Source: Candidatus Eremiobacterota bacterium
Lineage (GTDB): Bacteria > Vulcanimicrobiota > CADAWZ01 > Ess09-12
Assembly: GCA_031082125.1 (NCBI GenBank)
Contig: JAVHLM010000038.1
Span: 1 to 60,007 of the forward strand
Length of the DNA: 60,007 bases
Direction of reading: 5' to 3'
Shown here: positions 50,117 through 59,370 of the stretch, piece after piece
Position numbering within the stretch: the first letter of the stretch is position 1
Layout: every line of letters starts with the position of its first letter
The notes under the pieces: model-generated
The model's input: the letters and a program-made list of their open reading frames with translations, nothing else
The model's database searches: none
What the model was told of the DNA's origin: nothing
Program-made: the position numbers and the translations under genes

Positions 50117-51490
50117 ATGAACATACAACCGGGAATGCCGCAGAATATCTACCAGACGGCGGGAATGCAGCAGGTGGCCGGCCCGCAGATGGCCCCTGCC
50201 GAGGAGGTACAGGGGCAGCAGGCCACCCAGGCGCCTTTCGACATGATGCAGGCCAAGACAGGGCTTGATCTCCGGGAGGACGCCTACCGCGCCATTGTGG
50301 AGCGCCAGCAGGGCGAAGCCGTTGATGCCAAGCAGGACAAGATCACCGACGACGAGCTCAAGCAGATTTTCGGCGACCAGGCCGACGCAGTGAGAGGCCT
50401 TCTGAGCAAGAGAAGCGACGTGAAGCTCTCGGAGCTCCTTCCCCTGAGGAAGGACACGGCAGGCTTCTCACAGGTCCTCAAACAGCTCACCGACAGGACC
50501 GATCTCCAGGTATCGGACCTTGTGAACAAGACGCCCGACGGCAAGGTGCAGATTGACAAATCCGTCAGCGATGATGAGACCAAGGAGCTGATGGAAAACC
50601 GCCAGGACATCAAGCCCAAGGAGCTCACGGACCTGAGGGCCCAGCTCATAAAGACCCTGGGGAACCCCGTGATGGCGAAGAAGGCTTTTACACTCGCCAT
50701 GAAGCTCCTGAAGACCAGGACCGACATGAAGCCCGACGCCGTGGGCAAGATGTTCACGAACCTCTCGGAGCTGATGGACTCCATCAAGCCCCCGGGAGGG
50801 AGCAAGGGTGCCTCGGCGGCGGCGACAAAGCTCGAGATGATGGAAACCTCGGTAGAGCTCCTCTGCACGAGGAGGGACCTCAACGAGGAGCACGTGATCA
50901 AGCTTGCCCGCTCGACCGTCGAGACCATGGGCGACAAGAACGATCCCATGTCGCAGCAGAGGGTAAGCCGCTCCTTCAAGGATGCCGCTGACCTTCTCGC
51001 CGTGAGGGGCGACATGTCCGTGGACCAGGTGACGAGCTTCCAGAAGAACCTGAAGCAGATGGTGCCGGGAAAAGACGCGGCAGTGCTCGACAACAGGGCG
51101 GCGATGTTCAGCACGGCGTGCCAGACCCTGAAATCTCGCCCCGACATGAATTTTGACCAGATGACGGAGCTTCTGAAGAGGCAGACCCAGGGCAACAATC
51201 CCAAGAAGGGTAACGCCCTTATGAACAGCTTCAATGAAGGCGTCACGGGGCTTGGCAAAGGCAAAGCCATGGACGAGATTGCCCCGCCCGTCACGACGGT
51301 GCCGCAGAAGCAGGGTGAAAAGGCAGGCGACAAGGACAAGAAGGACGTCAAGGAGAACGAGGATAAGGAAAAAGGCCCGGAAGGCCCGGAAGACAAGGAG
51401 CAGGGGGCCCAGGCACCTGAGAAGAAAGAGGAAGAAGGTCCTGCAGAGCCTCAGCCAGAGGCTCAGGGACCCATGCCAAAGCAGGGATAG
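50117..51490 (+). CDS. Helical protein with about seven copies of an LLxxRxD repeat
   Basis: No known family. Residues 1-40 are a disordered Met/Gln/Pro leader (MNIQPGMPQNIYQTAGMQQ). Residues ~85-365 contain about seven repeats with Leu-Leu-x-x-Arg-x-Asp-hydrophobic: LLSKRSDVKLSEL, LTDRTDLQVSDL, LMENRQDIKPKEL, LLKTRTDMKPDAV, LLCTRRDLNEEHV, LLAVRGDMSVDQV, LKSRPDMNFDQM. Each is followed by an amphipathic helix; spacing varies from about 20 to 50 residues. The last ~90 residues are a highly charged Lys/Glu/Pro/Gly tail. No signal peptide or catalytic motif. The ribosome site GGGGGAG is present. A terminator follows. Its leader and box promoter tie it to the set in the findings. Confidence 0.8.
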   Translation: MNIQPGMPQNIYQTAGMQQVAGPQMAPAEEVQGQQATQAPFDMMQAKTGLDLREDAYRAIVERQQGEAVDAKQDKITDDELKQIFGDQADAVRGLLSKRSDVKLSELLPLRKDTAGFSQVLKQLTDRTDLQVSDLVNKTPDGKVQIDKSVSDDETKELMENRQDIKPKELTDLRAQLIKTLGNPVMAKKAFTLAMKLLKTRTDMKPDAVGKMFTNLSELMDSIKPPGGSKGASAAATKLEMMETSVELLCTRRDLNEEHVIKLARSTVETMGDKNDPMSQQRVSRSFKDAADLLAVRGDMSVDQVTSFQKNLKQMVPGKDAAVLDNRAAMFSTACQTLKSRPDMNFDQMTELLKRQTQGNNPKKGNALMNSFNEGVTGLGKGKAMDEIAPPVTTVPQKQGEKAGDKDKKDVKENEDKEKGPEGPEDKEQGAQAPEKKEEEGPAEPQPEAQGPMPKQG

Positions 51491-51520
51491 CCTTTTTCAG
51501 GATCAGAATCGGTGATACGG

Positions 51521-51547
51521 CGGCACGCCTCAAGGCGTGCCGTTTTT
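51521..51547 (+). terminator. Rho-independent terminator
   Basis: CGGCACGCC and GGCGTGCCG pair in a 9-bp stem around TCAA, followed by TTTTT, 30 nt after the repeat-protein stop. Confidence 0.92.
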
Positions 51548-51571
51548 CATGAACCGGGAAATTGCCGGTGG

Positions 51572-51599
51572 TTGACTTATTTCGGTATTTTCATATAAT
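51572..51599 (+). promoter_or_regulatory. Sigma70 promoter of the MscS-like channel gene
   Basis: TTGACT (51572-51577), 16 nt, TATAAT (51594-51599), about 30 nt before the ATG at 51635. Confidence 0.7.
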
Positions 51600-51634
51600 G
51601 GACATGCCACACGACTCCATGGAGGATATCCCGG

Positions 51635-53161
51635 ATGTGGATTGAACTGCTCGGCGCAGCAGGCCAGAGCCTTCTGCTCCTGATAGGCCTGACGCTCATA
51701 TACAGGATCCTCTTCAGGGAAGAGGGGAGGCGCACATGGGCCCGCTACATCATCACGCGCACAAAGTTCTGGGCTTATGCGGCCATTTTTCTTATCGCGA
51801 TACTCTATTTTGAGGAACTGTGCACATTTTTGCCTTTCCAGAAAAAGCTTGCAGGCTACGTATTGCCCTTTGTCATCGCTATTATCGCCATACTTGTCGT
51901 TGAAACCCTGGCAGCCTATATTTATGACTATCTCCTGATCTACCGGTATCATTCAAGCATTCCGGTCCTGTTCCGCGACATCATACGCCTCGGCGTCTAT
52001 CTGGTGCTGATAGGGTTTTATTTCTGGGCTGTCCTGAAGATAAACATCGCCCCCATCATCACCACTTCCGCCATACTCTCCATCATCATAGGCCTTGCCA
52101 TCCAGGAGTCCCTGGGCAACGTGTTCTCGGGGCTTGCCCTTCACCTCTCCCATCCCTTCTCACTGGGGGACTGGGTCAAGGTGGGCGAATACGAGGGGAG
52201 CGTCCAGAGGATCGACTGGAGAGCCACATCAATCCAGACCCTCAGCGGTGATTATATCGTCATCCCCAACAGCAGCCTGGCCAAGCTGGACCTTCAGAAT
52301 TACTCGTCGCCCACGAGCCACCATGCGCGGATAGTGGAGGTGGGAGCCCATTACCAGCACTCGCCGGACCAGGTTGCCGAGGCGCTGCTCGCGGCGGCTG
52401 CCAGTGCAGATGGAGTGCTCGCCGATCCCGCCCCCAAGGTGTGGGTGACCCGGTTCGGAGATTCCTCCATCACCTACAACCTCAAGTTCTGGCTCGACGA
52501 CTTCAGCGCTTACAATGATATTGAATCAAGAGTGATGAGGCAGATCTGGTACCACTTCAAGCGCGCCGGCATCGTGATCCCCTTCCCGATAAGAGAGGTT
52601 TTTCACCACGGCAGAAAAGAGGCCGAGGCCGCAGAGACCATCGGTACGGACCTCCTGAGCTCCATCGACATATTCAAATCCCTCTCGCCTGAGGCGATAG
52701 CCTCTCTCACCAGGAGCCTCCGAAGCGAGATATTTCCCGGGGGTGATGTGCTTTTCCGCCAGGGCGACAAGGGAGAGCGCTTTTATATCGTGAAATCAGG
52801 AGAGGTGGAGGTCTCCGTGACCAACGAGAGCGGTGAGAGGCTTTTCACCACGGCACTGGGGCCCGGATCATTCTTCGGTGAGATGTCCCTTCTCACCGGT
52901 GATGCCCGCTCAGCCACAGTGGTCATCACAAGGGAGGCGGAGCTCATGTCACTGGGGAAAAAGGATCTCAAGGAGCTCATTGCCAGGAACCCTCATATGG
53001 ACGAGGTAATATGCGACGCCATTACGGACCGGCAGACAAGGACAGCCGGCAGCCTTTCGGAGGCGGACGGGGCAGCGTTCGATTGGCCTGAACAGAGCGA
53101 AGAGCAGCTCAAGCTCAGGAACAACCTTCTCACGAGGATCAGGCAGTTCTTTTCCTATTAG
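51635..53161 (+). CDS. Cyclic-nucleotide-regulated MscS-like channel
   Basis: Residues 1-160 contain about five membrane helices. The pore-lining helix and MscS beta domain follow: IITTSAILSIIIGLAIQESLGNVFSGLAL and SLGDWVKVGEYEGSVQRIDWRATSIQT. Residues ~175-325 form the MscS cytoplasmic cage, ending RAGIVIPFPIREV. Residues ~345-465 are a cNMP-binding domain with GGDVLFRQGDKGERFYIVKSGEVEV and the cassette GSFFGEMSLLTGDARSATV. Such bCNG proteins release ions when nucleotide binds. The 508-residue protein resembles the stand-alone cNMP protein at 16669 in the cassette. GGAGG is 9 nt before the ATG. It converges on the sensor kinase gene with 9 nt between. Confidence 0.93.
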   Translation: MWIELLGAAGQSLLLLIGLTLIYRILFREEGRRTWARYIITRTKFWAYAAIFLIAILYFEELCTFLPFQKKLAGYVLPFVIAIIAILVVETLAAYIYDYLLIYRYHSSIPVLFRDIIRLGVYLVLIGFYFWAVLKINIAPIITTSAILSIIIGLAIQESLGNVFSGLALHLSHPFSLGDWVKVGEYEGSVQRIDWRATSIQTLSGDYIVIPNSSLAKLDLQNYSSPTSHHARIVEVGAHYQHSPDQVAEALLAAAASADGVLADPAPKVWVTRFGDSSITYNLKFWLDDFSAYNDIESRVMRQIWYHFKRAGIVIPFPIREVFHHGRKEAEAAETIGTDLLSSIDIFKSLSPEAIASLTRSLRSEIFPGGDVLFRQGDKGERFYIVKSGEVEVSVTNESGERLFTTALGPGSFFGEMSLLTGDARSATVVITREAELMSLGKKDLKELIARNPHMDEVICDAITDRQTRTAGSLSEADGAAFDWPEQSEEQLKLRNNLLTRIRQFFSY

Positions 53162-53170
53162 GCCTTCCTC

Positions 53171-55870
53171 TCACTTTCCCAGGACCTTCTCCAGTTCCGC
53201 CGAGAGAGCCTCTATGTCATAAGGTTTCTGGAGGAATCCCCTGCACCCTCTCTTCATGATTGCGGATGCCTGCTCGTCAACACGGTAGCCGCTTGTAAGA
53301 AGCACCTTCACCGAGGGTTTTATCTTGTTCAGGGCATCAAATATCTGGACGCCGCCCATCACAGGCATGACCAGGTCGAGGATCACCAGCGCGATATGTT
53401 CATGATCGCTGCTGTATATTTTGATGGCTTCGAGGCCTGTTTTTGCCTTGAGCACCTTGTAGCCCATGACGGTGAGCATGCGTTCCAGCACAAAGAGGAC
53501 CTGTTCTTCGTCATCGACGATGAGAATGGTCTCGCCTCCCCGCCGCAGGGGTGCGGCCTCACTGATTTCCTCGAAAACGGGCTGGTCCGTGACCGGAAGG
53601 TACAGGGAAAATGACGATCCCTTTCCCGGGGCGCTCTCGACAGTGATGAAGCCCCCAAGGCTCTTGATGATGCCGTAAGCCGTCGCCAGGCCGAGGCCCG
53701 TGCCGCCCTCTGACTCCCTGGTCGTGAAAAAAGGCTCAAAAATCCGCTCGCAGGTCTTTTCATCCATACCGGTGCCGGTATCACTTACTGTAAGGCGGAT
53801 ATAGCAGCCCGGCTTCACCCCGTGCGGCGCAGTGTCCCTTGAGGAGAGCTCCGAAGCTTCAGTGCTGAGGGAGAGGTAGCCTCCTGAGGGCATTGCCTGG
53901 CCTGAGTTGACAAGCAGGTTGAGGAGCACCTGCTCTATCTGCATGTGGTCCGCCATCACGGCAGGCAGCTCCGGTGAGCACAGAAAATTGATGGTGATGT
54001 CCTTGCGGGTCCTTCCAAACATCCCTGCGATTTTCTGTAGGGTATCGCTGAGATTCAGGGGCCTCACGTCACCCCTGTCCCTGCGGGCAAAGCCGAGAAG
54101 CTGCTTGTTGAGGTTCGCCCCCCGCTTGATGAGCGCCTTCATCTCCTGGATATCCTGGTAGAACTCGAACTCCTTGCCCAGCTCGAGCTCAATAAGGGAC
54201 AGGGTTCCCAGGATTCCCCCCAGGAGATTGTTGAAGTCGTGGGCAATGCCGCCGGCAAGGGTGCCGATGGACTCCATCTTCCTGGCCTGGTGAAGCTGCT
54301 GAAGAATGGCCTCGCGCTCACGCTCCGCCTGCTTCTGGGCCGTCGCGTCCCAGATAATGCCGCCGATGCTCAGGGGATTGTCGTTGTCGTCATAGGCGGG
54401 TCGCCCCCTGGAGTAGATATGGCGCACCGCGCCGTCAGGCCCTATCACCCTGAAATCGGACTCGTAGGGGATTCTCTTTTCAAGGGCCTCCAGCAGGGCT
54501 TTCTTGATTCTGCTGCGGTCATCAGGGTGAAGGGCCGAAAAGAACTCCTCGGGCAGCCCCTTGAACTGTGCGGGATTTATTCCCAGGAGGTGGCAGGTCC
54601 GATCATCATAAGTGCGCCTGTCCGTCGTGATATCCCACCGCCAGGTGCCCATGGCCGCGGACCGCAGGGCCATGTCAAGCCTCGCCTGGTTCTCGCGGAG
54701 AGCTTCTTCAGCCTCCATCCGGCTGGTGATGTCGCGGACGAATCCCTCTGTGCCGGCCACCTGGCCATGCTCATCGTAAAAGACCTGGGCATTGAGGGAG
54801 ATCCAGATGAGGGAGCCGTCCTTTTTCCTCCCCCTGCCTACCCGGTCATGGACGTTCCCTTTTTTTCTCATATCCTTGAGCACCGATTGCCAGTCTTCAT
54901 GCGATGCATAGAGAGCTTCTATGGGGAGGCCCATCATCTCCTCACGGGAGCCGTACCCATACATGGGCACGGCTGAAGGGCCTGCCAGGATGATATAGCC
55001 CTCCAGGTCTGCCCTGAAATAGGCATCCTGGAGGTTCTCAAGCATGCCGACAAGCTGCCTCTCCTTTGCCTGGAGGGCCGCCTCAGTGAGCTTTCGCTCC
55101 GTGATGTCACGGGAGAGGCCGATTACTCCCTGCACCCTGCCCTCGCTGTCTTTGAAGGGGACCTTGTCGGTGATGAACCACCTTTTGCCCCGGTCTGTGC
55201 CGATTACCTCAGGGATCCCTTTCCTGGGCTCTCCCGTGGCGATTATCTCCTGGTCGGTGTGGAAAAACTGTGCTGCCAGATCCCTCGGCATGAATTCATC
55301 CATAGGCCTCCCCAGGACTTTGTCCGGTGAGAGCCCCAATGTTTCAAACCAGAGCCTGTTGGCGCCGATGATGCGATTGTCCAGGTCCTTGTAAAAAATC
55401 AGCGCCGGGACGGAATCAAGGAGAAGCCGCAGCTCATCCCTCTGCTTCTGGAGGGCCTCTTCGCTCTCCCTTGTCTTTTTGTGGGCTTCAAAAAGCTCAC
55501 AGGCCATCTTGATTGAGGAGATAAGCACGGCATCGCCTGATTCTTTTGTCACGAAGCCGTAGCGCATGATGTCCCCCACGCTGTCCACGACCTCTTTTTC
55601 GGAGTGGGAAGTGAGAAAGACGATGGGGAGGCTTTTCAGCTTCAGAATCTCAATGGAAGCCTCGCGGCCGCTCATTCCTCTGCCCAGCTCAATATCCATA
55701 AGGACAAGATCTATGTGAGGGTCGCTTTTCACCTGGGTAATGGCTTTATTTCCCGACGATGCAATGACCACGTCAAAGCCATGGTCTTTCAGGATTGCGG
55801 ATTCGGTCCTTGACACCAGGGCAGAGTCTTCAACAAGAAGTATTTTTTTCCGGCTCTCTTGAACCGTCAT
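53171..55870 (-). CDS. Hybrid sensor histidine kinase with two receiver domains
   Basis: The 899-residue, soluble protein has: receiver domain 10-125 (phospho-Asp D59, VLMDIELG), three PAS domains at about 145-265, 275-395 and 400-525 (each ending with DITxR-like motifs), a histidine phosphotransfer helix with [13 protein letters not shown] near 550, an HATPase domain ([37 protein letters not shown]), and a C-terminal receiver ([12 protein letters not shown]). No membrane helices, so it senses cytoplasmic signals or is controlled by its N-terminal receiver. No OmpR-type partner regulator is adjacent. GGTGGTG precedes the ATG. The REC-PAS-HK-REC layout is typical of phosphorelays. Confidence 0.93.
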   Translation of the reverse strand: MTVQESRKKILLVEDSALVSRTESAILKDHGFDVVIASSGNKAITQVKSDPHIDLVLMDIELGRGMSGREASIEILKLKSLPIVFLTSHSEKEVVDSVGDIMRYGFVTKESGDAVLISSIKMACELFEAHKKTRESEEALQKQRDELRLLLDSVPALIFYKDLDNRIIGANRLWFETLGLSPDKVLGRPMDEFMPRDLAAQFFHTDQEIIATGEPRKGIPEVIGTDRGKRWFITDKVPFKDSEGRVQGVIGLSRDITERKLTEAALQAKERQLVGMLENLQDAYFRADLEGYIILAGPSAVPMYGYGSREEMMGLPIEALYASHEDWQSVLKDMRKKGNVHDRVGRGRKKDGSLIWISLNAQVFYDEHGQVAGTEGFVRDITSRMEAEEALRENQARLDMALRSAAMGTWRWDITTDRRTYDDRTCHLLGINPAQFKGLPEEFFSALHPDDRSRIKKALLEALEKRIPYESDFRVIGPDGAVRHIYSRGRPAYDDNDNPLSIGGIIWDATAQKQAEREREAILQQLHQARKMESIGTLAGGIAHDFNNLLGGILGTLSLIELELGKEFEFYQDIQEMKALIKRGANLNKQLLGFARRDRGDVRPLNLSDTLQKIAGMFGRTRKDITINFLCSPELPAVMADHMQIEQVLLNLLVNSGQAMPSGGYLSLSTEASELSSRDTAPHGVKPGCYIRLTVSDTGTGMDEKTCERIFEPFFTTRESEGGTGLGLATAYGIIKSLGGFITVESAPGKGSSFSLYLPVTDQPVFEEISEAAPLRRGGETILIVDDEEQVLFVLERMLTVMGYKVLKAKTGLEAIKIYSSDHEHIALVILDLVMPVMGGVQIFDALNKIKPSVKVLLTSGYRVDEQASAIMKRGCRGFLQKPYDIEALSAELEKVLGK

Positions 55871-55892
55871 GAAGGCACCACCAGCTCTGCGG

Positions 55893-56672
55893 TCAAAATT
55901 CGCTCATATAGGTTTCACTGGCTATTATCCTGTTCTGTTCCAGGGTTATCCCGCGAAGGCGAGGAAAGAGGTCCCGGCGTGCCTTGTCCTGGAGAGAGTG
56001 AGCGGGCACCAGGAGCATCTCAGTATGGAACTTGGCGTCGAACTCAAAATAGGGATGGGATGGGATGCGCCCCATCAGAGCACGCTGCTCCTCGCGGCGG
56101 AGCACGTCCTTGAGCTTCGCCACAAAGGTGTTGTAAAGGGAGGGATCGCCTGCCCGGTGGATGATGAACACGAGCTTCGAGGAGTCTCTTTTTCCCGAGA
56201 TCAGGTGGGGCAGGAGCTTCTCCGGCATGGGGACAGGATCATAGTAAGGATCGATGAGGATGAGGTGGTAATGCTCCGGCGTCTCAAGTATCCTGTAACC
56301 GTCGGTGAGGGAAAGCTTTACAAAGTCGCCGTCATCGGGAAAGGAGCGGATCTTTGCCTCCTCCTCGTCAAAGACCGCGATGCGGCACTTTACGCCATGG
56401 GTTCTGCACACTTTCTGCACAAGGGAGGCGCTCCCGAGGTAGCAGAATTTCTTGAGATGATCCTCCTGATACCTGTAAAGGTCGCTGTCTCTCAGAGAAA
56501 TCTCCAGGCGCGCACGGATGGCAGGCTGCACGCCCTGGTATTTGCAGCAGCCGCAGAAGCTGTCAGCGTAAAGAAAGGGGCTCTCACATTCCTTGAGAAG
56601 CCACGTGACGGTCTCAATCAGCCAGGAGTGCTTCAGAATATCGCCGGCGTTGCCGGGAGCGTACTTCACCAT
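55893..56672 (-). CDS. RlmJ-like N6-adenine methyltransferase, motif changed
   Basis: RlmJ methylates A2030 of 23S rRNA. The 259-residue product starts at ATG 56672 (GAGAGG upstream); MVKYAPGNAGDILKHSWL matches the RlmJ opening. The SAM block YADSFCGCCKY aligns with the family Y-D-T-H-A-G-A-G-Y, and ILIDPYYDPVP aligns with the catalytic motif, which is DPPY in active adenine methyltransferases but DPYY here. The longer ATG at 56702 is possible. The Pro-to-Tyr change could alter activity or target. It lies 22 nt before the hybrid kinase start on the same strand and diverges from the TIM-barrel gene. Confidence 0.65.
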   Translation of the reverse strand: MVKYAPGNAGDILKHSWLIETVTWLLKECESPFLYADSFCGCCKYQGVQPAIRARLEISLRDSDLYRYQEDHLKKFCYLGSASLVQKVCRTHGVKCRIAVFDEEEAKIRSFPDDGDFVKLSLTDGYRILETPEHYHLILIDPYYDPVPMPEKLLPHLISGKRDSSKLVFIIHRAGDPSLYNTFVAKLKDVLRREEQRALMGRIPSHPYFEFDAKFHTEMLLVPAHSLQDKARRDLFPRLRGITLEQNRIIASETYMSEF

Positions 56673-56827
56673 GGCATGGTCCTCTCCAATATGCTCTTCC
56701 ATGATTCTTGACCGTTCCTTGCGATTCCTCCGGGTTGAGACATAGGATTTACAGGGAGAAGGGGAGAAGATAGTGCAGGGGGTGTTTGGACTGCTATTAA
56801 GCGTCTGCCGCAAGAAGGAGGAATTTC

Positions 56828-57922
56828 ATGCCTATCGGCACGCACCAGATTTTCGTCGGTCCCGCGCTCTCCTGTGCAAATACGGCCGATGAGCGCTACG
56901 GAAAGAGAGTACCTTACAACCTGAGTGAATACATCCATGAACAGCGGGTAGCCCTCTCGACACCTTACTTTTTCCAGGAGTGGCAGCCTGAGCGGCGGTG
57001 GGTGGAATTCCACGACGGGGCCTTCTATCCCAAGGAGAACAGCTGGACTCAGATTATCACAAGCGATCACCCCGACGCCCAGAGGACCCGCCATGAGCTT
57101 CTGCACCAGCCCCATAACCTGGGCATCCATTCCCCCAACATCATGATCGACGTGCTTGACGACAGCTACGGCCATTTCAAGAAAAACCAGTCGCTCGAGA
57201 GCATCTGCCGTGCCATGGAATATGCCCAGACCGTCGGCGCCGACTATTTTGTATACCACCTCGTGCAGAGGGATCTCTGGGTCGATCCCTCCATGAGAAG
57301 GAACATGCTTATCCCCGAAAGCCTCCGTGTCTATGCGTGGCTCTCGGAATATTACAGGAGAAGAAAGTTCACCTTTGTTCCCTGCATCGAGGTGCTGGAG
57401 TATCCCAAGTACCCTGCCACGCCCTTTGAGGTGCGCCAGATACTGAAGAGCTGCCAGCTTATCCTGCCGCAGACCAGGCTTGCCTTCGATATTTCCCACC
57501 TCTGGAGAAGCAGAAGCCTCATATGCGAGACCCAGAGGTCAGGCTTCGAAAATGTGCGCTTCAAAGTCTTTTACCACGTGCTCAAGGATGCCCTGGATCC
57601 CCTTGGGCCAGACGACATATATGTCTTTCACCTGGGAGGGTGCTGGGGCATAAGGACTCACGAGGTTCCGGGCATTCTTCCCGACGATGACCCCTTTGAT
57701 TCCCTCTACCGCCTTGACTGCCCCGACTACCTTTACGACGAGTATTTCGAAATGAATGTCTCGAGGGCTCTTGACGCCGTCGTCGATTTCTGCTTCGTCC
57801 ACAGCGTCCCCATCCGCCTGATCCTGGAGATCTTCAACAAGGAGTACCCCGTAGTGCTCCGGGCGCTCGAGGAGGTCTCGGCGGCTCTCCATGCCAAGGT
57901 GCTGAGGAGGTGGCGCTCGTGA
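56828..57922 (+). CDS. Xylose-isomerase/AP endonuclease-like TIM-barrel protein
   Basis: The 364-residue product has TIM-barrel features of the AP_endonuc_2 superfamily: HSPNIMIDVLDD, a central CIEVLEYPKYPATPFEVRQIL, LAFDISHLWRS, and a late FHLGGCWGIRTHEVPG with His residues typical of metal ligands. Members are endonuclease IV-like nucleases, sugar isomerases or epimerases. The ribosome site AAGGAGGA is strong. Its stop overlaps the GTG start of a primase-like gene (GTGA), so the two products are made together. That context favours a nucleic-acid role, but the barrel alone does not prove it. Confidence 0.7.
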   Translation: MPIGTHQIFVGPALSCANTADERYGKRVPYNLSEYIHEQRVALSTPYFFQEWQPERRWVEFHDGAFYPKENSWTQIITSDHPDAQRTRHELLHQPHNLGIHSPNIMIDVLDDSYGHFKKNQSLESICRAMEYAQTVGADYFVYHLVQRDLWVDPSMRRNMLIPESLRVYAWLSEYYRRRKFTFVPCIEVLEYPKYPATPFEVRQILKSCQLILPQTRLAFDISHLWRSRSLICETQRSGFENVRFKVFYHVLKDALDPLGPDDIYVFHLGGCWGIRTHEVPGILPDDDPFDSLYRLDCPDYLYDEYFEMNVSRALDAVVDFCFVHSVPIRLILEIFNKEYPVVLRALEEVSAALHAKVLRRWRS

Positions 57923-59352
57923 ATCTTCTCGATTCATTGAGAGCTCTCAACGGCTGGTTCTGGAACGACGAGGTCTGGCGCGTGGGGCTCCAGTCCATGG
58001 GCGCCCTTTATGATGAGTTCCGCCTGGAGAGGGGCCTCCAGAAACTGAGCGACTCGGCAAATCTCTGGGATGCCATGCAGTCCACGGCATGTGAATACCT
58101 CGCCGTGGCGGGGCGGCAGATATGCGAGGACAAGGACAGGCTGGGCACGGGGCGCTCCGTAAGGAAGGAAGAGTACCTGAGCTACTATGTGAACTACGAA
58201 TGGCCTCCTCTGGAACTCTTCCAGTCCGTATGGGCCGAGAACTGCCTTGGCGAGGCGAATCCTCTTCCCAAGCGCGTCCTCTTCTATTTTGATATCGAGT
58301 ATTACAATAACGTTGACAGCACGGTCCTCCTGCTGGATCAGCAGGGTGTCTTTGAGGCCCTGGAGCCTGTATATCAGCTCATCAGGCAGGTGCTGTTGGA
58401 CCTCGGGATAGAACATCTCGCGGTGCTCACGGGGAGAGGCTATAACTTCATCTCCGTCATCCCGCCGGAATCGCCGGTCTTCCAGAGCCTTATTGAGATA
58501 GGAGGGCCTGTCGAGGAGAGCCTTGCCAGGAAGCAGCAGATGCCCACCTTCAAGAGGAGGAGAAGAGTGCCCTGGCAGGCTGAGAAGTCCTTCAAGGGAG
58601 CCCTCAGGCTTGTGCTCTTTTTCGCTGGCCTTATTATCGAGGAAGCACGGCGGCGGGCCTGGTACGTGCCCATAGAGATGAGCGATATCGGTTCCGAGGG
58701 CATCTCCTTTGACGTGACGATGCTCACCAGGAGCGTGGACACTTCATCATGCGCCATTCCCGCCTCGCCCTACCTTAAGCTTCATTACCAGAAAGTCCTG
58801 GACAGCCGCGTAGTGAACAACACCCCTGTCCCCGTGAGGCTCATCAGGGCAAGGAACGCCCATGAGAATTTTCCTGGCCTTGCGAGGATGATAGAGGTGA
58901 GAAATGATTACCAGAAGGCATTCGACCATTTTTCCGGCCAGGTGGGCTATATTCCCGACGGGAGCAGCGGGATTGCCAGGCTTGCCGAGCTCTATTACCG
59001 CTCCCCCCTTTACAGGTTCCACCAGGCCTTTGACAGCGAGCAGCACGATCCCTACTGGGACTGGTGGAAGACGTACAGGGACTATGAAGCGGTCACCGCA
59101 AGGTTTCCCCATCTGGCAGGAATTATCCACAATGCAAACCCCTGCATGCTGCAGCCCGATCACCTGAACCGCCTGGTAAACGATTTTCTTGATGCCGGCT
59201 GGCATCCAAAGCACATAGGCGGCTTCATCAGGGCAGTCTATGAGGATTACCGCTTTAACTGGAACAACCGATTCACCAAGTATGATCCCGCCAAGTGGGC
59301 AGACGGGTGGGTCGAGATCCTCGGCGGGCAGCGCTTCTTCGGCACCGGCTGA
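57919..59352 (+). CDS. Archaeo-eukaryotic primase-like (AEP) protein
   Basis: The GTG at 57919 (GAGGAGG at 8 nt; overlaps the previous stop) gives 477 residues. Motif I is VLFYFDIEYYN with D125 and E127, the metal-binding D-x-E/D of AEP primases. Motif II, LTGRGYNFISVI, aligns with S-G-x-R-G-x-H but has Asn176 in place of His. Motif III is ISFDVTMLTRSVDTSS with D265, followed by PASPYLKLHYQ, close to the primase R-x-P-x-S-x-H-x-K-T block. The C-terminus (GWHPKHIGGFIRAVYED) may be a PriCT-like helical domain. It may synthesise primers or fill gaps. The missing motif II His makes activity uncertain. It forms an operon with the TIM-barrel protein. Confidence 0.6.
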   Translation: MNLLDSLRALNGWFWNDEVWRVGLQSMGALYDEFRLERGLQKLSDSANLWDAMQSTACEYLAVAGRQICEDKDRLGTGRSVRKEEYLSYYVNYEWPPLELFQSVWAENCLGEANPLPKRVLFYFDIEYYNNVDSTVLLLDQQGVFEALEPVYQLIRQVLLDLGIEHLAVLTGRGYNFISVIPPESPVFQSLIEIGGPVEESLARKQQMPTFKRRRRVPWQAEKSFKGALRLVLFFAGLIIEEARRRAWYVPIEMSDIGSEGISFDVTMLTRSVDTSSCAIPASPYLKLHYQKVLDSRVVNNTPVPVRLIRARNAHENFPGLARMIEVRNDYQKAFDHFSGQVGYIPDGSSGIARLAELYYRSPLYRFHQAFDSEQHDPYWDWWKTYRDYEAVTARFPHLAGIIHNANPCMLQPDHLNRLVNDFLDAGWHPKHIGGFIRAVYEDYRFNWNNRFTKYDPAKWADGWVEILGGQRFFGTG

Positions 59353-59370
59353 CCCTGCGGTTATCACCAG

